Origin: Mesaphorura yosii
Taxonomy: Eukaryota; Arthropoda; Collembola; Poduromorpha; Tullbergiidae
Direction: 5' to 3'
DNA: 52,282 nucleotides
Assembly: GCA_009869945.1 (NCBI GenBank)
Contig: WIXG01000471.1
Location: 1-52,282, forward strand
Of this stretch, positions 44,076 through 52,282 are shown in pieces. The position numbers were made by a program, and so were the translations under genes. Below the pieces are notes generated by a model. It did not search any database, was not told where the DNA came from, and worked only from the letters and a program-made list of their open reading frames with translations. The number at the start of each line of letters is the position of its first letter. Within the stretch, counting starts at the first letter, position 1.

Positions 44076-44169
44076 TTTCAGTGCTACGAATCTTTAATAA
44101 ACTTATTTAATAAAATTTGTTTATTTATTCATTTGTAATTAAAGTTAAAATGTGGACGGTCCCTTTTAC

Positions 44170-45090
44170 ATTTACAGCAAAAGTGAAGTGACACAAAGAT
44201 ACGCGGATTGGGTGGGGTGCCTGCCACGCGTCAAACCTCACTATGGTACGTCCAGGAAATCGTAATATTCGTAGTCCAGTTATTCACGGTAGTTATTGTA
44301 GATTTTAAGATTTGACTCATCTGCTCTTTTCATCTGTCAAGTGTACAATGAGAGCGCTGTGCTGAAAGTGTTGGCCATGCTCGGATCGGGATTCGACTGC
44401 GCGTCCAAGGTGAGACTAAACTAAACTTTATGACTTCTTCAAGTGCAAATTTAATAATTATTTTATTTTAACTTAAATTAAGTTAAAAGGTGGAAATGGC
44501 AAAGATGATTCATGACATTGGAGTTTGTCTGTCCAGAGTCGTGTATTCTCACACCACTAAAATCCTCTCACACATCATCTATGCGAGAAGTTGCGGAGTG
44601 GATCTGACCACATTCGACAGCGTGAACGAGCTCACCAAACTGAAGCAGTTGCATCCCATTTGCAGGTTATCAGATAGCCTAGCCTAACCTAATCTAATCG
44701 ACAAACAATTGGATTCTTTATTTTCGTTGTTTTCTTTATTTTCTTCCTATCGCAGGTTGTTACTCCGCATTCAGTGTGACGATGAAAAGGCAATATTTCC
44801 TTTTTATTTGGAAGGAAATTCGGTGCTGAAATGGAAAATGTGCCTCACTTGCTCGGGGTGGCCAAGAAGCTTGAGTTGAATTTCGTCGGAGTCCACTTTC
44901 ATGTCGGGTCGGCAACAAACCGAGAAAACGGACAGGCTTTGGCAGAGCAATTGAGAAAGCTGTGTCAATATTCGCCATGGCGCTCGAGAGGTTTGGGTTC
45001 CAGCCGAACGTGCTTGGCACTGAAGCAATGCACTCATGTCGGTACAGTTGAAAAGCTGGAATCATCCGCAAATTATAGTTTTAGACTTTG
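44170..45090 (+). pseudogene. Ornithine decarboxylase (or antizyme-inhibitor-like) pseudogene
   Basis: Exon-like pieces match the PLP barrel of ornithine decarboxylase in order: YADWVGCLPRVKPHY, YNESAVLKVLAMLGSGFDCA, SKVEMAKMIHDIGV, LSHIIYARSCGVDLTTFDS, LLLRIQCDDE, KFGAEMENVPHLLGVAKKLE, VVGVHFHV-like GVHFHVGSA and AFGRAIEKAVSIFAMALERF. The enzyme makes putrescine from ornithine. It is not functional: the frame breaks near 44815 (before KFGAEM) and again near 44940, the sequence ends without the second half, and the segment that should carry the PLP-binding lysine (Phe-Tyr-Ala-Val-Lys-Cys-Asn in the family) reads PHYVYNES at the best splice join. It is head to head with the Gly-rich gene. Confidence 0.65.
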
Positions 45091-45303
45091 AGGCTGAGGC
45101 ATTCGATAATTCATTGGAATGAGGAAATCTGGGCCGGATGCTCACTGTAAAATCTCCAGTGCGAGCACTTCCATACGAATACAATTGAAAAATCAATTTC
45201 CGTCCCTTTCGTAGAAATTCCAATATTTTAGTCAAGGTTTTCCTTTGAAATTCATTTTCCCAGCCACTTGCCGACGTGATCGATTTCCTTCAAATTTGCC
45301 GCA

Positions 45304-45319
45304 TATAAACATTTATAAA
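45304..45319 (+). promoter_or_regulatory. Double TATA box of the EF-hand gene
   Basis: TATAAA at 45304 and TTATAAATA at about 45312, with an initiator-like TCAGTT at 45344, some 30 bases further on. The ATG is at 45396, giving a leader of about 50 bases. Confidence 0.5.
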
Positions 45320-45395
45320 TATTTGAGGAAAACGAGTTGGCAATCAGTTTGTACTCGGAGGTTAAATCAATTTCATCTTTCTTTCCTTAATTGTC

Positions 45396-46442
45396 ATGGG
45401 AAATCAAGCTGGAAACATTGCCGCATGCGCCGCTGGAGGCACCGCCGCGGTTGGCGCCGGGGCAGGAATTGCAGCGGGCGCGGCCGGCTTCGGCTGTGCG
45501 GCAGCGTCACTGTATGTAGCCTCCTTAGTCTACTACCTCAGGAGCACTAAACCTTAGACTTGCTTACTCTGCAGAATTCCTCCAGTAGGCGCCGCGTGCT
45601 TCGCTGGATTGGGGGCGGCCGCAGCGGCGGGTGGGATTATTGCTGGGGTGGGTTGTGCTGGTGCGGTCAATGGACAACCGCCACCGCCACCGCCTCCTCC
45701 TCCTGACGATGACGACCCGGACGAAGTGCCCGCCGATGCGGGCGATGTGCCAGTTCCTGATAGTATCCCTGCCAGGAGGAAGAGGCAATATGGACAGAGA
45801 GGGTGGGGGCGGGGGCTTGCGGGTGGACGCACGATAACAGTGGACTCCTTCGATGCATTCGACCGGGATGGCGACGGGTGGCTGACTTTTGTGGACATGC
45901 CCTCCGACGTCCGTAATCAAGCAATGAACATGGTGCTGACTTCCATCCTGACATATTCCCACGTCATCGACGCCAACGCGGACGGGCGTATTTCAAGAAC
46001 CGAGTGGAATTACTTCAAGGACATGAGCGGAACTGATCGTGGAGCCATGCAAATGATGTTTATGAGTATGGATCGGAACAAAGATGGGAGGTTGGGGCCA
46101 GACGAGTTGGTTGAGGAAACTGGGACTTGTACAGCGATGAATGGGAGGCCTGATTCTATACGAGGGTACTACGACACCATGAGACTCCTGGACCGGCAAA
46201 AGAAGGGTTATGTTGTATTGGGTGACATGTGGAGGTGGTACCAAGAGCAATCGAAACCCGTCGGGTATCAGGGGATTTGGAAACAGCCACAGGCACAGGA
46301 TGGTGGACAACACAAGTATTACCGGGGCAACAACTATAGGCCCAGACCAAGGACAAGGGTCACCACTCCAAGGAAGACATTCATTGGGACGGTTAAAACA
46401 TTTGGCCCCACTTCGGGTCGTCCCGGAACCGTCTATGGATAA
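45396..46442 (+). CDS. EF-hand protein with Ala/Gly-rich hydrophobic N-terminus
   Basis: Two exons, 45396-45511 and 45575-46442, close in frame to about 327 residues. Residues 1-70 are almost only Ala, Gly, Cys and hydrophobics (MGNQAGNIAACAAGGTAAVG..., GAAAAAGGIIAGVGCAGAV). A Pro-rich and Asp-rich linker (QPPPPPPPPPDDDDPDEV) and a RRKR furin-like site at about residues 106-109 follow. Calcium-binding loops are DRDGDGWLTFVD (about 135), DANADGRISRTE (171) and DRNKDGRLGPDE (205); a fourth, DRQKKGYVVLGD (245), has lost key acids. The tail is basic and Arg/Pro-rich. The start MGNQ fits N-myristoylation, but the RRKR site and hydrophobic stretch suit secretion or a membrane-anchored propeptide; these are alternatives. 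No homologue is recognised by name. Confidence 0.75.
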
Positions 46443-46534
46443 AATGAATCAAGGGATTTAGTGACCACTCAACATTAATTAGACACATTCGTCGTTCATA
46501 TTTGCTTCAAAATAGCTTGCACTGTTCTATGCTG

Positions 46535-46540
46535 AATAAA
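46535..46540 (+). terminator. Poly(A) signal of the EF-hand gene
   Basis: AATAAA 93 bases after the TAA stop at 46440. Confidence 0.55.
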
Positions 46541-47316
46541 ATCTTGCCAAAATTGGACCACAGAGTCAAGCGGCCCACGTTCCGCCTCAAATGGTCTACT
46601 ATTGTTTGCTTGTGCCAGATATTACGAATTAAGCAAGGTGATCTCGGTTGGCGCTTCCTGATCTCGAGACTGAACTCACTTGGTCGTTTTTGATGTAATA
46701 GAGCGAGCTTTGCGACGTCCCGTCCTGCAAGAAGGGACAGAATTGGTCAAGGGTGGCCGTATTTGATAATGTATGACTTACGATCCAGGAATGAGTCCAC
46801 AATTGGGTGGCAGGGGTTAATGGGCATGGTGACAGCCGACACGGCGCCATGCCACGGAAGGACTTTACTTTAGTAAAGCAAAGCACCGCCATTGGAATGC
46901 TTCAATTTTTTAATCATTAAATTAATGCTTGGATTGTGCAGCATTATGTTAGTGGCAAATTAATTATTCAGTATTTATACAATTTGTTTATATGAAGAAC
47001 CTATCCTCCCCACCTCCAGGACAGACTTGTTTATTGAAAACTTTAGCTACCTGCGACGTTTCCGCCTGGAATCCCCGCCCGTGACCGCGTTGTCCGTACA
47101 ATTCCGTATCGTCAAGTGCAATGGTTTGAAATAATTGGCACTCGAATCGAGTCCGCTCTGCGATGAGAGGCCGGTAGAAATGCTATGGGTCATCGGGAAG
47201 GAAATGCACGGATCTCTAAAGACCCCGAACCTGGTTGGCTGCCCGAGGGTGACTACCAGAGTGGATCAAATACCCTTGGAGTGGGTGGGTGAGATTCGGG
47301 TATGGATTCCAGGAGA
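46541..47316. other. Intergenic; one weak exon pair on the minus strand
   Basis: A minus-strand chain at about 46850-46690 has GT-AG-consistent ends and reads LTPATQLWTHSWI joined to DGTSQSSLYYIKNDQ, but there is no domain and no third exon. Nothing else is supported. Confidence 0.25.
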
Positions 47317-47326
47317 CGAAAATATG

Positions 47327-47757
47327 ACGTGTGGTCACCTTGGCGAACGAAACCATCTTGGCGAATCCGCCAAACGAACTCGTACAATTTGAGGCTTTTT
47401 GCCACTTTGACATAAGGTCAGCTGCACCAAACAAATGCCTGAGGGCAACTCTTAAAGTCAATTTCATGTTCCATGAGGGCCATAGTTCAGTCGCAGAATG
47501 TTTCAGTCTCAACGCTCAGTCTTCCGTTTGTTTTGGTTCTGTCGGTGCGCTGATTATAAATCACGTGGCAACTTCATGCATTTTCAGAAATGGATTAATC
47601 AGCTTGCATTGTGTACTCCTGACTTCAACAAAATTGTTAATTGTTAATTGTTATTCTCTTTACTCGCCATTTTGACTCATGTCAAAATTGTGGAATAAAA
47701 TGATTCGCCACTTCGGCTTTTTCTCAATAATTCTCATTCGCCAAGGTGACATGGAAT
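47327..47757. mobile_element. Candidate non-autonomous DNA transposon (MITE)
   Basis: A perfect 13-base inverted repeat, TCACCTTGGCGAA at 47335-47347 and its complement TTCGCCAAGGTGA at 47737-47749, encloses about 390 bases with no gene. Directly outside, symmetrically eight bases from each inverted repeat, lies a 10-base direct repeat CGAAAATATG (47317-47326 and 47758-47767), which looks like a target-site duplication. A 9-11 base duplication would fit Mutator-like elements. The eight bases between are only partly similar on the two sides. Confidence 0.55.
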
Positions 47758-47767
47758 CGAAAATATG

Positions 47768-48014
47768 GTCAAGAGAGTAGAGAATCCTGCAGAGCATGCC
47801 AGATTGAAGGCCGAGCACGAGAAGAGGGATCGCGAAAATGGGACCATGGATCTAAGAAAGTATAGGCGAGAAGTGTTGGCTTACTTTCAGAGCATTTAGT
47901 TTTAATTGAAATCTGTTTTGTCAGGAATAAAGTATAAATTTCTTATCGAACTCCACAGAATGGATATTCTTTGATATTGAAAGTATTTGATTCTTTTTCG
48001 CCGTTCTCCGGGTT
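47768..48014. other. Spacer between the MITE and the minus-strand gene
   Basis: A lone plus-strand AATAAA lies near 47930; no coding sequence seen. Confidence 0.35.
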
Positions 48015-48850
48015 TCATTTCATGCGCTCATCATTCAGCGTGCGCATTATTTCAAGTATTTCAGCAGTTTCTTCGTGGACCACAACCAAACTAATGGAAT
48101 CCAAATGGCGCTTCTCCCTCCCATAGAGCGCCACCAGCGGCTCATTACAAGTTTCGTGCGTCATCCCCTTCAATTCATTCTCCCCCACGAATGTCCCAAT
48201 TATTGGGTGCACTCCAAACACAATCCAACCCTTGGCTCCGTTGTGAATATGGGGTTTGACTGTAGTCATGACCACATCGCCTGCCGCGTCCCCCAGCAAG
48301 ACGGGGCCCCGCTGTTGCATCAGGCGCACGCCCTCCGCCCTCACATCCTCGCTGGGCCTTAAATGTGAATTAAGGTCGGGGATGACGACAAAGGTTCCGT
48401 GCTCAAACATGATCCAATCGGGATTGTTATCCAGGACGGGTTGGGCACCAGGCGTCTGGTAGGCAAAGAACCGTCGGATGGAGGACACCATGTCGGCAGT
48501 TGACATTTTATTAATCTGAGATCAAAATCAACACAGTAAAGTGAAATCTTGCTACACATCACTTGAAAGAAGCCGCGCCATGAGCCGCCGAAACTTACCT
48601 TGGCCCCCATGTACTCCTCTGGAGTCCCCACCGGCTCCAAAGGTTGCAATACAAGGCGGGGATCCGTGACGACGGAAGTATTTCGGTACATATCTTCACC
48701 ATCAGTGCAGTTGAGGATCCACTTGAACAGAATTTGCGAGTGGTCATAGGTTCGCCGTTCCTCGTCGGTCCATTCTCTCATCTGAGGAGTCTCATTGGGC
48801 ACCGGTGCTCGTTTTGGAAAGCAGGGGCACGGAAACCAATTTCGTGGCAT
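48015..48850 (-). CDS. Unrecognised 250-residue protein
   Basis: Two exons, 48850-48599 and 48515-48015, join in phase 0 to about 250 residues with good splice sites (AAG|GTAAGT and ctcag|ATTAAT). There is no signal peptide or membrane helix. The N-terminus is Cys/Pro-rich (MPRNWFPCPCFPKRAPVP), followed by an acidic helical part. A mixed alpha/beta region has WIMFEHGTFVVIPDL, GPVLLGDAAGDVVMTTV, GWIVFGVHPIIGTFVGE and SISLVVVHEETAEILEIMR, which looks like a compact soluble fold with alternating beta strands and a final helix. I cannot name the family. The first 40 bases after the ATG keep open frame and the exon phases close, so I believe the gene is real. Confidence 0.6.
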
Positions 48851-50390
48851 GGCTCCAGATTCTCAAGCTGATTACAGATTACTGGTCTACCCGCACTCTT
48901 CAGTGGTTCCCCTGCTTTTCAAGTACGTGGTGGTTGAAGGGCGCGCACAATAAAAAATGGTAATCTGAACGTGATTTGCGAATCCCGTGCAAATGAGTGG
49001 CATTGGCTGCAAAATACCATAATGGTCAGGTAGGTTAGGTACTGTTTAGTACTTGCGTTTCTGCATGGTGCGTCTTACGTAATCAATAATCCAATTCCAT
49101 TGTTGTGAGACCTCGGGAGCAAAAAACCTTTCACATCTCAAATGGCTTGGGTCTATGCGTCATTTCCACGTACTCTGAGAATTTCCACGAACGTGAACCA
49201 CACGGCATTGAAACAATTGAATATGTTTACATAAAAAGTGCGATTGATTTCTGAATAAAAACTAATGAGTCCGATAAGATAACTCAATGTGCAATTTAGC
49301 TTACTCATGCTCATCTCATGGGCAAACCAAGTCAAGTGCACATAGAATCTTTTCCCACAGAATTTAAATTCAAATCCAAATTGACTCGATTTAATTAAAA
49401 ATATGATTGAGGTCACACCAGCTAGCTGGCATCCTCAGTTAGGGCTCGCGTTTTGCGCTTTTATTAAAAGCTAGTAGAGAGACACCACAGCTGGACAACC
49501 AATAGAGAGCTTCTGACCGCGTCGATATTTGGCAAATTTTTTGAAAACGTGAATACATCTTGCGGAAAATTGATGACTTGTACACTGTAGTGCTATTGCT
49601 GCCCTTTGGTTTCGCACACCGTTAGTACAGGATGGACTCGTGCAATGAGAAACTCTTCGAGAGGGGTGAGATGTTTTAAGTCGGGAGGGATGGGAGGATC
49701 CATATTGTTTTCTCGTGTGAAGAGGTGTACTTCCTATGGTTTAACAACCGTTTCAATTTCATCGCGAGGGGAATTTAATTTACCCTAATTTTTTGGTTTC
49801 AATTCTAATCTGTACGTCTCGTCTCGAGCAGCAGGCCAGCTTCTTGATTCCAAATCCGATTGCCATTTTTTTACACGTTCCACAAGTTGTCCAGTCCAAT
49901 GAGCGTCCCCAATATGTCTCCAATGTACTGAGATTCACCACTCCCAGTTCAATGTACCAGTCCACTTAGGTACCGCGAATTGCATGCATGAAAGTTCGTG
50001 CATTAGTGGAGAAGGAATTCAGCGTATTACATGTCCAGTTATAATTAACAAATTGGCAAACGCAGGAGACTGAAACGCCCAAGGTAACAGGACAAATCCC
50101 TTGGAAATAGCAGATATCTTTAAACAGTCATATTTCGGGTTCATGTGGTTCGATTTGAAAAATTCTTTCAAATGGCACCAGGGCTGGTAATCCAAAAAAT
50201 TAAAAATTCGAATATGGATAAAAATATATTCGAAACAAACATTTAAATTCAAATCCTCGTAAAAATTATCCGAGTTTAAAATAGAAATTCGAATTCGAGT
50301 GAATTTAAATTTTTCAGAAAATATGAATACCAATACGAATACAAGTTTATTTCTTTTCCTCAGTATTTACAATTACAATTTTTGGGACTA
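48851..50390. other. Intergenic and hAT flank, no gene recognised
   Basis: Only short open frames. A 'taggttaggt' motif lies near 49030. From 50170 to 50345 the sequence is very AT-rich with many 'aattcg' and 'aaatt' blocks, most likely the 3' untranslated part of the hAT element next door. Confidence 0.4.
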
Positions 50391-51998
50391 TTAGTTGAAG
50401 TTTCCGTTAACCCTAAGAAACATGAGGCTATCAACAGATTCTTGTGAGAGGCTTCCACGTAAATCACTTAAGATGAAGAGCAACCCAGAGAACAATCTTT
50501 CAACTGACACTTGAGTCACTGGTACGCTGAGAATTGTCGTAGCAGCTTCTTTAATTAGATCCGATAGATCTGCTCTGTTCCACCACCACTTAAAAATGCC
50601 GGTGTGTCGGTCGCTGAGCCTCGGGCTTTTCTCATACGTTGACAGTTTTTGTTTCAAGTTCAGTTGACTCTCAGCACTTATCCCCGGGATCGATCGCTGA
50701 CTCTGATCGGCTGCACTCAAAAGTTTCTCGAACTCATCGTCTGCAATAAATTGAGCCTGAGTATGTGAGGATGACGAGCTTTCTCCACCGGAACGAGGCG
50801 TTGAAGAATTAGTACTTTCCACCCCTACTGTGGTCCCTCGGAGTCTCAGAATCCTTCTTCCTACGGCGATAACTTCTTGACGAGCAATAATTGACTGCTG
50901 AACTGTTAGTAAGCCTTTGTAACGTGGATCTATGTACATAGCTGCTAAGACTTCGTCGGTCAGTATTAGTTTTTCACGGTTGTTTAAATACAGCAGAAAT
51001 TTGTCTGACATGGTTGTGTTTTGATTTCCAATCGTAAGTTTCATCTTCAACCATTGTTCATTGAACTCTCCAGCTGTGATGGATTCCTTTTGTAGGCCAG
51101 TTGTGGCCATTTTTGCTGGTTTCAAAATTTCGACGAAACTCTCCAGCTGCTTCCACGCATTTTCAGTGATTGCGACATTTTTCAGGATTTTGTTTGTTTG
51201 CAGATCTTTGCAGCAATCCTTCAACGGCAACAAGCTTGCAATCATATCAAATGTGGAACTCCAACGAGTTGGTATATCCATAATTGGTGGTTTTAACTGC
51301 TTCCCTTCGAGTACGTATCGGAGGTTAGGAGTACGCAATTTAGCAACGAGTTTTCTGGAAGTAGCCAGTAGCTTCGCAGGTGATTTCATCTTCAAAAAAT
51401 CTTGTACGGCCAGTTGCAAGCTGTGCGCTGCGCAACGAAGACTTTTGAGAACAGGAGACATGTTGATGAGCGCAGTATCAAAATTCTCGTCATCGTCGTT
51501 GGAATGATTACCATCTGCAATAAAGTCATCCCATTCGGGTTCCCAGTCAACGTCTTGAATCACCGTCTCGTGGTCCTGATTCAAACCTTCCCACTCCTCA
51601 GGAAGTCCTAACGTGGGATCAGTTGCATCTTGGCACAATTGAACGGCTTTAATGAAATTAGCTCCGTTGTCAGTTGTGATCGAATAAATTTGATCCAGGT
51701 TAATTGAAAACTTGTCCAGGCACTCAAAAAGCACTTCACGTATGTGGTCAGCAGTATGGCTCTGCTTCAATTCTCGCACGGCCAACGTCTTCAGTGAAAA
51801 ATCGCCTTTGTGACAATATTGAATGTTAATTCCAATAAATCCTCTCGAGAGTCGTGTTACACTATCTGTCGTCCAGCTCAGCACCAGCTCATAATTTTCA
51901 TGTACGACGAAGTGTGAAACGGAGCCGCGCTTGGATTTTGTACATTTTGCGTCGCGCAACGTTTTCATAACGCTGCGTACTGGTCCTAGCCAATACAA
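50391..51998 (-). mobile_element. hAT-superfamily transposase (535 codons, open)
   Basis: One uninterrupted frame of 535 codons. It includes the RNase-H-like core start (YELVLSWTTDSVTRLSRGFI; IYSITTDNGANFIKAV, with the expected Asp-Asn-Gly-Ala-Asn), the conserved CAAHSLQLAVQD, PTRWSSTFDMIASLLPLKD, an MYIDPRYKGLL block and the C-terminal dimerisation region (PVTQVSVERLFSGLLF...LSQESVDSLMFLR). This is the standard layout of hAT transposases. A BED zinc finger is not visible in this frame; the real start could lie upstream beyond 51998, possibly in a separate exon. The open frame suggests a young copy. Terminal inverted repeats were not identified. Confidence 0.8.
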
Positions 51999-52081
51999 TT
52001 AGCTCGTGATGGCCAGTGCGTACTTCCTTTGTGTTTCTTTGTTAGAAATTTAAGTCGTCAATGTGAATTCGTCTGAAGCAG

Positions 52082-52282
52082 ACGGGCGAGAAATTAACTG
52101 TGTGATTTTTGATTTAATTGTTGAAATAAACTGTTGAAAGTTAATTGTAGTGTTGTCGTGTTGTCTACCTGTCATTCTGGTCATCCCATCTGGTCCTGGC
52201 CTGCTTTCCTGGAGCATTTGGCATCAGGAGGAACCCGAAATCGTGGCGTGAACCTGAGCTCGTCGAAGAACACCGTTTTTTT
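52082..52282 (+). mobile_element. Possible 5' LTR end and primer-binding site of an LTR retrotransposon
   Basis: The window ends with an AATAAA-like 'aaataaactgttg' (about 52124), a TG-rich stretch, then TTTGGCATCAGGAGGAACCC at about 52219. A TGG start followed by a sequence that could pair with a tRNA 3' end ending in CCA is the normal position of a primer-binding site just after a 5' LTR. No gag or pol is visible because the sequence stops. Confidence 0.25.

Noticed and set aside
46690..46850. Minus-strand exon pair with good splice sites
   Set aside because: Only about 30-40 codons, no third exon and no recognisable domain; kept as a note in the intergenic entry.

Overview
This is nuclear DNA from an animal. 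Coding regions are split by short GT-AG introns, mostly 50-130 bases, and poly(A) signals follow several stop codons. The gene set is that of an arthropod: an L1-family neuroglian, a TRPA channel, a Cys-loop receptor, a rhodopsin-class GPCR and several chemoreceptor-like membrane proteins. A springtail (Collembola) is my best guess. It rests on the compact introns, many chemoreceptor-like fragments, TTAGG-type repeats and protease genes of microbial appearance. No single marker proves it.

Layout. 0.9-2.4 kb: an intronless multi-pass membrane protein. 3.1-3.7 kb: a broken kelch-repeat gene. 4-8.4 kb: no gene seen. 8.5-11.7 kb (+): a ten-exon TRPA channel, convergent with a five-exon orphan GPCR at 12.1-14.2 kb (-). 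15.9-19.1 kb (+): a complete nine-exon Cys-loop receptor preceded by duplicated copies of its own 5' end. 19.2-20.2 kb (-): a dead GMC oxidoreductase. 21.7-26.0 kb (-): neuroglian.

27.3-30.5 kb (+): a secreted protein built from about eight tryptophan- and glycine-rich repeats that I match to no family; this is the most novel item. 31.7-32.8 kb: a secreted M28 aminopeptidase of microbial type with a frame problem at its start. 33.7-34.5 kb (-): a broken subtilisin of bacterial type. 34.9-35.5 kb (-): a transposase-like zinc-ribbon fragment. 36.1-36.9 kb: a secreted ricin-B lectin plus PAN protein. 37.2-39.9 kb: chemoreceptor-like relics.

40.5-41.0 kb: a Harbinger transposase fragment that overlaps the 3' end of a large Gly-rich and coiled-coil protein (40.9-44.1 kb, -). 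44.2-45.1 kb: an ornithine decarboxylase pseudogene. 45.4-46.4 kb: an EF-hand protein with an Ala/Gly-rich N-terminus and a furin-like site. 47.3-47.8 kb: a candidate MITE. 48.0-48.9 kb (-): an unrecognised 250-residue protein. 50.4-52.0 kb (-): a hAT transposase. The right edge may be the start of an LTR retrotransposon.

Two groups stand out. One is sensory and neural: TRPA, GPCR, Cys-loop receptor, neuroglian and chemoreceptors. The other is a run of small secreted-protein genes with TATA-type promoters and short 5' leaders: the W-rich repeat protein, aminopeptidase, lectin-PAN protein and EF-hand protein, with a subtilisin relic among them. This second group would suit digestion, cuticle or mucus, or defence, but nothing in the sequence proves they act together. 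Exon models were joined by hand. Reading-frame closure was checked for the TRPA channel, GPCR, Cys-loop receptor, repeat protein, EF-hand protein, lectin, Gly-rich protein and 250-residue protein. Coordinates may be off by one or two bases at some splice sites.
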